Positions 56,801 through 64,000 of a DNA stretch of 64,000 bases are shown here, in pieces. Each line of letters begins with the position of its first letter. The first letter of the stretch is position 1. The stretch is from Oryzias latipes (lineage: Eukaryota > Chordata > Actinopteri > Beloniformes > Adrianichthyidae): positions 1,487,109 through 1,551,108 of the forward strand of contig NC_019863.2 of assembly GCF_002234675.1 (NCBI RefSeq), in the 5' to 3' direction. The notes under the pieces were generated by a model, which ran no database searches, was not told where the DNA came from, and was given only the letters and a program-made list of their open reading frames with translations. Position numbers and translations under genes: made by a program.

Positions 56801-58966
56801 AATGACAGTATTAGGGATTCCACTAAACCATTTACACTTTTAGATACACCACATAATCATTTTATAATAATACCCAATCCCAGTAAATTCTGCTATGCAG
56901 TTCACCAAACTGTCAGTCACTCACTCTGGCTTCTTAAGATGCTTTCTGTTGCTGAACAACTATTTTTTAGCGTTTTTAACAGCAAATCTATCAGCCTAAA
57001 TTGACATTTCTACCGCTGCTGCTTTCCATTTGTTAGACAGATGTAGTTCAGAGAAAATGCTGGTTTGCATCAAACAGGTCAGAGTTTAGAGATCTGACTT
57101 CCTCATTGCTAGAATTTCATTCATTTTCAGCCCTGTTAAAAAACAAAACCTTTCCTTTCCTTTTTTTTTTACAATAGTGGCATCTAAAAAACATCAAAAA
57201 TAGCTACATAACCCACAATAACATATTTCTTTTGAAGAACATGTCAAAAACAGATTAGCACCTTAGCTTATTCACCTGTTTTAAACTGAATCCTAAACAT
57301 TTATTTTTGCCAGATTTTTATTTAACCTGTAATCAAATAAACCTTTATTTCCTGCGTAAGTTTAAGGTAAAATATAAATTGCAACCATATTTCAATATCA
57401 ATACTGTCAAAATCTGGACTCCACACCAAGAATGTTGCTTGACTGACTATTATTTTAGGTTCATGAAACTGTTACGCAACAAAAGCTAACTCAAACCCCT
57501 TATCCATGGTTGTTGCTGATGCATGCAACCCCCCCCCCGGGTCAGAAATATCCCACTGACAACAAACGTGTTCAGCTTTAGTGCAACATACAACAAGAGG
57601 TAGAAAATCCTCAGTTTACAGCAATGACATCAGCTCATGTTGGCTGTTAGTTCCTACGTAATAATACAAACACACAACGTTGTTGTGCATCACTCTTTGC
57701 AGCATCAGCAGTTAAGGTTTCCCCCATGGAGAAGGTGAAGGCCAGCTGCCGCAGCTGTGCAAACGTCTGGTTACTGTGAGCCAGAAAAAACTGGAGACAT
57801 GTGCTTCAATCTCAGGTCAGACCTACTTTCTGTGTTTGTTGCGCTGCAGGAAAACCTGGAGATTCGACAATGGCTGTAATCTGGCAGCACAATAGCACAG
57901 TGGCCCCCCAAGCATAAACATGAACATTATTTTTCATTAAGTGTTTATGAGCTTTCTTACACTCCAAAGAGGAATTTTCTATTTCATTTTACACACAAAG
58001 ATTACAAAAAAAAGCATAGTTCAATGCTTTAACTCAAAGGATGCTAGCAGCTGCAGTGCTGAGGAGACATTGGGTATGACGATACGCGGATAAGTGTCTA
58101 TGACATATAGACAGAGAGCCAATGTGTGTCACGTTAAATGTTGTTTTAATGAGCCTGAATTCATCCGACCACATTTCAATGAGTTGCTGTGTCTTATCGT
58201 TGTGGTGTTATAACATTGTTTAAGGAGAATTCTGTTATGGAAACTATAATGTAGCTTTTAGGATGACGTCACAACAGCACGTGCTGTATAACGAGACACA
58301 GAAAAGCATGTAAGAGGCGTTTTCAGTGGTGTTAAAATAAACTTTCTAACAAAAAACAGTTAAACTCTTTTTTTCCTGTCTGATAACACGACAATCGTTG
58401 CTTTATATTTGTCCGTGTCTCATGTGTTGCTTCATTCCTACTCTGTTGACGTCGACTATGGTGGCCGTTTTGGTTCCCCTGGTTCGCTGCAAGGACGGAT
58501 TGCATTCAGACTGAAGAATCTCAGAGCAAATCGAAGCTCAGTCCAATTGGAAACGAACCGAGACCACCTCCAAAGATGGTCTCGGGTCCAGGACCATGGT
58601 CTGCTTGGGTGTTTTCAGGCGGAAAATTTGTTCCGGATTATCAGGGAAAACAAACTTTGGTTCACTTTAAGCGGGCCAAACGTGTCCGTTTGTGGTTTTT
58701 CTGGTGGTGTTTCAGAACCAATTTAAAACTCGTCCAGCAACAGCCCTGAATCAACACTGGAACAGCTTTAGCAGTGAAGCTGATGGGCACCACAAACGAA
58801 CACAAAGATCCTGTGAATCAACATCAACTCCATCCGATCTCACCTGTACAATTTGCTGCTGTGGGGACTGAATGACTGACGACTGTGCCGATTGGATTAC
58901 TCCTTGAACCTGTAACTGACCCCCTTGCAGTTGCACAACAGCCACAGAAGAACCACCCAGTGACAT
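50704..58966 (-). CDS. atf1: ATF1, CREB-family bZIP transcription factor (six exons)
   Basis: Nuclear cAMP/stress-responsive activator that binds CRE sites as homo- or heterodimer. Exons 58844-58966, 56520-56617, 56316-56449, 54837-55019, 51217-51370 and 50704-50848 join to 837 nt, 279 codons with stop, all phases consistent. Order: Q-rich segment (QGVIQSAQSSVIQSPQQQ), kinase-inducible domain with PKA site (ILARRPSYR), Q2 activation region (TTILQYAQTPDGQQILVPSN), ATF1-type linker (TAPTSASLSQTVVMTSPVGL), basic region and leucine zipper (KKKEYVKCLENRVAVLENQN), C-terminus KDLYCVKTG. The linker and LKREIRL place it with ATF1, not CREB1 or CREM. It keeps a CREB-like Q1 exon. An upstream coding exon may exist; the start at 58966 is the first ATG supported here. 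Confidence 0.93.
51217..51370 (-). CDS. atf1: atf1 exon (linker and start of basic region)
   Basis: 154 nt. Encodes AGGEVQTYQIRTAPTSASLS, QTVVMTSPVGLSQTKSDDPT and LKREIRLAKNR. Acceptor CTTTTTCAG; donor GTAAAC. Note LAKNR where human ATF1/CREB have LMKNR. Confidence 0.94.
51443..51647. mobile_element. TTAA-type MITE, copy 5 (atf1 intron)
   Basis: Ends CCCTTGTGCTATTCTAGGCA and AAAATAGCACAAGGG; followed by TTAA. Confidence 0.78.
52498..52866. mobile_element. Degenerate TIR element, GGGCTGCACGATAT family
   Basis: The right end reads TTCATATCGTGCAGCCCTGG. The left end TAGGCCTGCCCAATAAATCG is a diverged inverted counterpart. Both sides carry CGATATTGC-type repeats. No coding capacity. Confidence 0.5.
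53500..54420 (+). mobile_element. Degenerate Rex1-type LINE fragment (atf1 intron)
   Basis: Plus strand 53570-53640 encodes NTGAPQGCVLGPSFYSLFTH, followed by decayed reverse transcriptase. 53844-54155 encodes the Rex1 C-terminus (GTTLPEMSSLYTTHCPKRGH, HLLPSGRRDRSIQARTTR). Several frameshifts and deletions. Antisense to atf1. Confidence 0.75.
54516..54720. mobile_element. TTAA-type MITE, copy 6 (atf1 intron)
   Basis: Ends CCCTTGTGCTATCCTAGGCA and AAAATAGCACAAGGG, flanked by GTAA and TTAA. Nearly identical to copy 5. Confidence 0.8.
54837..55019 (-). CDS. atf1: atf1 exon (Q2 activation region)
   Basis: 183 nt. Encodes TIAPNGAIQLASPGCEGIQG, LQTVAMANSGGGQQGTTILQ and YAQTPDGQQILVPSNQVVVQ. Acceptor TCTTCTAG; donor GTAAGC. 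Constitutive glutamine-rich transactivation region. Confidence 0.93.
55093..56202. repeat. R450 family cluster with a long inverted repeat (atf1 intron)
   Basis: A partial copy (55093-55330) is followed by two copies head to head. 55332-55565 and 55968-56202 are near-perfect inverted arms of about 235 bp (shared GATTAGGAAGATGC, GCAAAATCCAAAAACCGGAG, TTACACTCTCTCCTGCTAGC) around a 400-bp centre that is also diverged palindromic. In atf1 pre-mRNA the arms could pair. Confidence 0.75.
56316..56449 (-). CDS. atf1: atf1 exon (KID end to linker)
   Basis: 134 nt. Encodes KILNELSSEEVAHIEAKDSS and PASTGGTGVTVPTTQIYQTN then SGQY. Acceptor CATTGCAG; donor GTAAGA. Matches the KILKDLSSED and PIYQTSSGQY blocks of ATF1. 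Confidence 0.92.
56520..56617 (-). CDS. atf1: atf1 exon encoding the kinase-inducible domain
   Basis: 98 nt. Encodes VQGTDSEDSQDSSDSGVTTQ, KTREILARRPSY and the first two bases of the next Arg. The RRPSY Ser is the PKA/CaMK phospho-acceptor equivalent of CREB Ser133. The donor is GTAAAT. The acceptor is taken as CTGTTAAG; an alternative AG lies 6 nt downstream. Confidence 0.88.
56741..58400. other. atf1 intron, no recognised feature
   Basis: AT-rich non-coding sequence; a C(9) run is at about 57530-57538. No coding or RNA-gene support. Confidence 0.5.
58440..58735. repeat. Unclassified interspersed repeat (atf1 intron)
   Basis: GC-richer block with TGGTTCGCTGCAAGGACGGA and TTTGGTTCACTTTAAGCGGG, resembling the ends of small fish DNA transposons. 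Low confidence. Confidence 0.3.
58844..58966 (-). CDS. atf1: atf1 exon with first supported ATG (Q1 segment)
   Basis: 123 nt starting exactly at ATG after a TTTTCTAG acceptor. Encodes MSLGGSSVAVVQLQGGQLQV, QGVIQSAQSSVIQSPQQQIV and Q, then a GTGAGA donor. Aligns with the CREB1 segment VTLVQLPNGQTVQVHGVIQA. Confidence 0.88.
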
Positions 58967-59512
58967 CTAGAAAATGACATATATAGGATTTTAAGTCGAT
59001 GAAGGTTCTCATTAATCCAAATTGATGTCCTGACGTGGAGTCATGGCATCTGGACTTTTAAGATTTGAAAGAAACAATCAAGATTTGAAGAATTTCATTC
59101 AAGATGTCATGACTCAACTACTACACAATTTTAAAATAGAAATCTCTTATTCGCTACAAATGGATAATAATGCACTTGAACGGCTTCAGAGGAAAATAGA
59201 CATTTCTCCGATGACAAATGTCCTAATATCTTAGCTTCTAAATGTACTTCCAAATAAATTTTATTTCAATAGTATCTTGACAAAGTGCCACGCTTTGTTT
59301 GGACCCACATGAGAGCTGCAGGATTCACCATGATAACATGCTGCTGCGCAACATCTGTTGCAGGTTGCCATATATGTTCAGACCTCATGTAAGAACTCCG
59401 AGTCATACTAAGACTTTTGTATTTTCGATTTGAGGGCGACTGTGACCCGGACCTCCAGAGGAGCCTGAGATCCTCTGCTTGCTTGTCGTGGCTAGTATCT
59501 GTGGGAACTGAC

Positions 59513-59578
59513 TTGTTGTGATGGAAGCGGGCATGGCTGCAACATGTCAGACAGTCAGTGCTGCTGCACTTCTTCCAT
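59513..59578 (-). other. atf1: Possible upstream atf1 exon or uORF
   Basis: Minus strand ATG GAA GAA GTG CAG CAG CAC, then TGA, and onwards in the same frame LSDMLQPCPLPSQQ to a GTCAGT donor-like site. If spliced to 58966 it would be phase 0. The in-frame TGA makes it a 7-codon uORF, or marks a damaged or misassembled start exon. Weak evidence. Confidence 0.3.
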
Positions 59579-60199
59579 AATAACTGAGAAGACGTGAATC
59601 CACACTGTCGTTTTCTGGTCGTTCTGTGTTGCATAACAGCGAACTGCAGCCTCGCTGCCTCAGTCAGTGTTGTGATGGTTCAAGCTTTTGGTCGTCACTT
59701 CGATTCCAAACTCTCCAAAACTATTGAAAGTTGTCTCAAGATATAATGTATTCAACCGATTTGATGATGATGGTGCGTCATCCAGAGGGAAAAATAACTA
59801 AAGTGAACTTTTATGACTACTACAAACTATTAAATCTTTTAGCGGGCGACTTTTACAAGATTCTAAAACGGTAACGTAAATGCCGTTTAATCAGTTATTT
59901 TCACCGACTAACTTTTTGATTTTTCCCTAAAGTAACGGCAACAGTTGGGAGAGAGAGCCGCTATTCTGGAAGCTTCCAGCTTACTAAGACTGCAGCTAAG
60001 TTAACGGTAGCTAACCAGTGAAGAAGCGGATGTTGTTCATTTTAAAGCTTTAAAACCATTTCTTCAAAAGTAACAAGCTTCACTACTTTCTTTGTGATTC
60101 AGCGGATGGACAAGCTAAAGTCTCCGTGGGCAAATATATGAAACTCTGTCACTGACACGCAAGTTATCGCGTCAAAAGACGTCAGCGATACGAAGAGCC

Positions 60200-60540
60200 A
60201 TTAAGCTAACGACACCTTCCCTTTTCGTAAAACGGCGAGGAGCTGACGACGCGACGGCCGCCATTACGACGACAGCGGAGCCGCCGCTGCTCAGCCAGTC
60301 CAAATTTACCTTTCAACGGCGCGATAATTGTTCCTGTCCGCCGCCTGAAGTTCACACACTTTCACACGAAAAAGTTACCTGAAAGTTACAAAGCAGCAAC
60401 GGCTAACAGCTAAAAACACATGGATGTCATCTAAAAAAATAGCTGACTTTCCCCTGAAAGGAAACGGGCGGGGCTGTTGAGCAAAGACGGCATTACGTAA
60501 TACTTTCTGTGGCTGTTCTGATTGGCTGACGACTTGGCGC
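60200..60540 (-). promoter_or_regulatory. atf1: atf1 CpG-rich promoter and first non-coding exon
   Basis: CpG-dense sequence (GACGACGCGACGGCCGCCAT, GGAGCCGCCGCTGC). Splice donors on the minus strand at 60310 (GAAAG|GTAAAT) and about 60377 (TTCAG|GTAACT). Upstream: GC box GGGCGGGGC (60467-60475), inverted CCAAT box (GATTGG, about 60519), palindromic ATTACGTAAT (about 60493-60502) and, downstream, GACGTCA (about 60179). The transcription start is not pinned down. Confidence 0.65.
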
Positions 60541-60644
60541 AACTAACTAGTGCGTTGAAAAAGCAAGAAATGCTCTTTCAGACCACTTCCAGGATAAAAA
60601 CTACTATTTAAACCAAGCCAAGTCTAGTTAGGCCTACCTTTTTA

Positions 60645-60670
60645 GACCCCCCCCCCCCAAGTGTGTGTGT

Positions 60671-60709
<39 letters not shown>

Positions 60710-60722
60710 TGTGTGTGTGTTC
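60645..60722 (+). repeat. C(10) run followed by (GT)n microsatellite
   Basis: CCCCCCCCCC then about 35 GT units with occasional GG interruptions. Confidence 0.95.
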
Positions 60723-61079
60723 TTGCACTTACTGCTTACTGAGGACCAGCGAGAGTTTTTAACCAACAAAGTGAGGTCAATTTCTGGAAGTGAGGACATT
60801 TGCCGGTTCTCACTTTTTTTTTGATTGAAAACTGCTCTACTTTGCCCATAGATGCTTCCCTCTCATTTTCCCAGAAGTCCCCACTTTTGGCCAAAAGTGC
60901 ATTTTTTTCACCTGAATTTTCACACAGACTTTGCTCATGATCTCCCCCTACAGTTTTTTTAGGCACTGCTGTTGTAAAAGCGTACTTTGGGGCCAACTAC
61001 AGGTCTAATCGGGAATTACATCAAGATGGTCCATTAACCGAAAATGGCATCTCTAGAAAAGCATGCTTTGCTTAATATT

Positions 61080-61330
61080 TAATAGTTTAAAAATAATATA
61101 TATATAATATATATATATATATAAAAATATATATTTTTTAAAAATATACCTAATGTGACTCAGTTTTAAAATTAAAATCTAAAGATTTATTAAATATCGC
61201 TAATTTTTTAATTAAATCGCTAATGTAATGTATCCTCTTTACACTTCTTGCATGGGGTTTCACATACATTATTATTATTATTATTATTATTGGTATTTAT
61301 ACTGTAAAATTTAAGAAATTTTGTAAGAAT
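61080..61330 (+). repeat. AT-rich microsatellites
   Basis: (TA)n at 61098-61135 and (ATT)n at 61270-61292 in AT-rich sequence. Confidence 0.85.
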
Positions 61331-61998
61331 CTTTTAGACATTGTATATTAGAAGAGGAGGTACAGGACTGCATTTTGCACTATTGACAAAAAAGACTTAG
61401 TGGCCCAGCCAGTGCTAAAAGAAGCCAGTGGTCAAATTGGTTGAGACTTCTAAAACAGGTCATTTGTTGTAAATATCTGTTGTCATATTCTTCAAGAGTG
61501 CTTTTTGATCATATCAAAACCATTTCACATATTTTGATTTAGTTCCTCAGTAAATACATAGCATTGATTCATAAATTGGTTGATGTGAACTGATTAACGT
61601 TTACAACTATTTTCATTATTAGAGCTCATTGTGGGAAAGAGGATAGATACACCATAATAGGGAGATAATCCTTAACAGAGCATTATCTTTACAAATTAGT
61701 GGTTTAGAAACAGTGTCATCAGTCAGAAGCTTCAACAGATTTCCTGCGATGGGGATCAGTGTTTCCTTCAGACCCGACCAGAAGAGTCTCCACAAGTCTA
61801 CAAGAGATCCTTTCTGTTCAGAGCAATAAACTGTTAGAATATATCAAATTACTGAAGCAAATCATTTTCTATTAGGAATTAAAAATAATTTTTCCATTTT
61901 TTTTAATCTGAATTGACCACTGACCAATAACTCTGGACACTTTTAACAATTATAAGTATGAAGTATTAATAAATGCATGATAAATGCATAATTTTTTA
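61330..61998. other. Intergenic, no recognised feature
   Basis: AT-rich sequence with no supported gene. Confidence 0.5.
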
Positions 61999-63345
61999 AT
62001 AATAATAATTCATTTTATTAATCAGGTGCCTTTTTTCGAACTCAAGGTCGCCGAAAAGGGATAAAAGCACAGATTTAAAAGACGTTAAGTTTAAAGTTTA
62101 AAAAGAATATGCAGTCCAGTCAGGAAGAGTAGACTAGTCTGAAAAGGTGAGTTTTGAGGCTGGAGATGAAGAGAGGGAGTGAGTCCATAATCCGGAGGTC
62201 GGGGAGGAGGGGTTCCAGAGTTGTGGGGCAGAGCAACTAAATGCCCATTTCTCCACAAGGTGAGCACTTTGGATAACAAGTTGAGGGGAGGATGACGACC
62301 CAAGGGAGTGGGTGGGAGTTAAAACTTGAGGGAGATCTGAGAGTTTGGGGGGGGGGGGGGTATGAATGGTTTTGTAGATTAGAAGGAGGATTTTGTAGGT
62401 GATCCAGTGGGGGACATGTAGCCAGTGAAGCTGCTTGAGTATGGGTGTGATATGATGGATCGGGGAGCACTGTATGATGATGCAGGCAGCATAGTTTTGA
62501 ACTAGTTGAAGTTTGTGGGGAGTTTTTTGCGGGAGTCTTTACCTAAGTGAATTACAACAATCCAGACGAAATGTAATGAAGCTGTGAGCCAGTATAGCAG
62601 TGGAATGAGGGCTGAGGGTAGGGCGACGACAGTCGGTGTTCCAGAAGTAGAATTGAGCTGTCTGAGTGACGTTAATGTGAAAAGTGAAGCAAAGAGGACT
62701 GTCCATGATGACACTCAGGCACTTAACTTGAAGGGGAGGGGAAGATGAGGGAGTTGTCAAAAGGGATTATGTTATTTATTTTACTTAGACTGGACTTGGT
62801 GCCTACAAGTAAAAGTTCTTTTTACTGCTGTTTAGTTTGGGGAAATTGGATGTGAACCAGGGTTTTATTGAAATAAATAAAATAAGTGAAAAAGGTTGCG
62901 ATGGTGTTGCAGAAATCCGAGCTGAACAGGTGAGGAGGAAGTAAATTTGGAGGTTCTGTTATCTTTGAGAGTATAGAGACATGGGTTTTGGAGTTTCCTT
63001 CACTTGAGTTTATTAAGCTGGAGTAATATGTAGATTTGGCATTGGGAATTGAGTCTTTGCAGAGGAGAAGGAGTACGTGTCTTTATGGGTATAGAGGCCG
63101 CTTTTAGAGTCTTTCCAGTTGGCGTCCACTTGATTTTAGTTTCCTGAGGGTGGAAGTAAACCAGGGGGCAGTTACATTGAAAGAGACAGTTCTAGTTTTA
63201 AGGGGGGCATTAATGTTTAGAAGATTAAGGTTGTGATTATTGTAGTACGAAATAAGTTCATAAAGTGTATGAAGACTGGCATGAGCCATCATGTAAAATA
63301 CCCTGAGGTGGGGTTTGAACCTGGGTCTCCCCAAACAAGGTCAGT
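61999..63345 (-). mobile_element. Heavily degraded L2-type LINE
   Basis: Minus-strand fragments in different frames retain the C-terminal RT order: [20 protein letters not shown] (from LGVxxDSxLSFxxHI), then [12 protein letters not shown] (FVTSRLDYCNSLL). The 3' end is near 61999 (TTCATTTTATTAATCA). Many indels; a G(14) run lies at about 62347. More diverged than the L2 copy at 46-48 kb. Confidence 0.65.
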
Positions 63346-64000
63346 AATATCTGCAACTGAACTATAGTTAAGAATATGGAGATGTTTAAGGGGCACCCTA
63401 TTATAGTGGTGCAAAATGTGTCAAAATGTTTTCAACTTTTGATTATTAAAAAGTAAATAAAATAAAGTATATAAGCAAATGGAAATTGTAACAATTCCCT
63501 CTGCACTCCCGCAGAAAAACACAGATAAGCAATTAAATACTAAGTTGATTAAATGTGCGAGTAAAAAATGTAAACATAATGGTCAAAAACAAATCAGCTG
63601 TCTCAAATGTATCAACAATAATAACCCCACCCTCCACCCCTCAAGCAGTTCATTAAGCAAAATATACTCCTCCATATATACACCACCATTCACTTTGTAA
63701 ATTTGGAAATACCGCTCATAAATAAACAAAATAAACAGACTTGATCTCACCATCTTCTTTCCAAGTCTGTGAATTTTGTATCCAATGGGAAGGAAAAAAG
63801 TGAAGGAAAAAAAATGCAATAACCCATTCACAGAGAGAACTACAAAAACGTAATCCAGTGGTGTAAAGCTTGTATTGGAATGGCCCTGGGACGTCAAGCA
63901 TAATCCTAAAACACTGCTAACAATCTCAGCCAAACATTTTTAATTTGCCCAGGCTTCCTGTTTCTGGTCATCTGGTCTTTTAAGCTCCGCCCCCTTGATG
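63346..64000. other. Right edge, no recognised gene
   Basis: The longest open frame (63583-63933, minus, 116 codons) has no recognisable domain and a composition typical of AT-rich non-coding DNA; it could be part of a repeat extending beyond the window. Confidence 0.4.

Noticed and set aside
63583..63933. 116-codon minus-strand frame near the right edge as a membrane protein gene
   Set aside because: Phe/Leu-rich translation of AT-rich DNA; no domain or splice support; may belong to a repeat.

Overview
This window is vertebrate nuclear DNA, almost certainly from a ray-finned (teleost) fish. The case rests on vertebrate-type split genes in the order scn8a - mettl7a-like - atf1 (the human homologues SCN8A, METTL7A and ATF1 also lie together on 12q13) and on a typical fish repeat load: Tc1/mariner, hAT, PIF/Harbinger, Rex1 and L2 LINEs, a tRNA-derived SINE and several MITE families. 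The species cannot be fixed from the sequence alone.

Left part (1-27 kb, minus strand): the 5' half of a voltage-gated sodium channel alpha-subunit gene, best match Nav1.6/SCN8A. Eight coding exons were located by conserved protein sequence and splice sites: exon 1 24052-24333, exon 2 11181-11299, exon 3 10018-10107, exon 4 9809-9937, mutually exclusive exons 5N (7595-7686) and 5A (7240-7331), exon 6 3223-3444, exon 7 3034-3097, exon 8 67-208. With one exon 5 they total 1140 nt, a continuous 380-codon frame covering the N-terminus and domain I through the pore loop. The rest of the gene lies beyond position 1. The intron between exons 2 and 3 is a U12-type AT-AC intron. Introns 1 and 5-7 hold many interspersed repeats. 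A CpG-rich stretch at about 25.0-26.8 kb is the likely promoter/5' UTR region.

Middle (27-37 kb): repeat-dominated intergenic DNA. It holds a decayed Tc1-like transposon and a 4.28-kb Harbinger-type element with 3-bp CAG duplications, itself containing a MITE, a hAT element, a GC-rich block and a Rex1 LINE.

Right-centre (37-50 kb, plus strand): three tandem two-exon genes of the METTL7/TMT1 (membrane-anchored SAM-dependent thiol methyltransferase) family. Copies 1 and 3 are intact. Copy 2 has a 1-nt frameshift in exon 1. Copies 1 and 2 share a 343-nt identical exon-1 block plus a near-identical exon-2 block while introns and flanks differ, a strong sign of recent gene conversion. Between copies 1 and 2 is a three-level nest of transposons; between copies 2 and 3 lies an L2 LINE.

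Right (50-60.5 kb, minus strand): atf1, encoding a CREB/ATF bZIP factor. Six exons give a 279-codon frame including stop, from the Q-rich segment through the kinase-inducible domain to the leucine zipper. It converges tail-to-tail with mettl7 copy 3. Its CpG-rich promoter has a GC box, a CCAAT box and CRE/PAR-bZIP-like sites. The last 4 kb holds microsatellites and a degraded L2 LINE. No bacterial-type operon, CRISPR array, or rRNA or standalone tRNA gene was seen.
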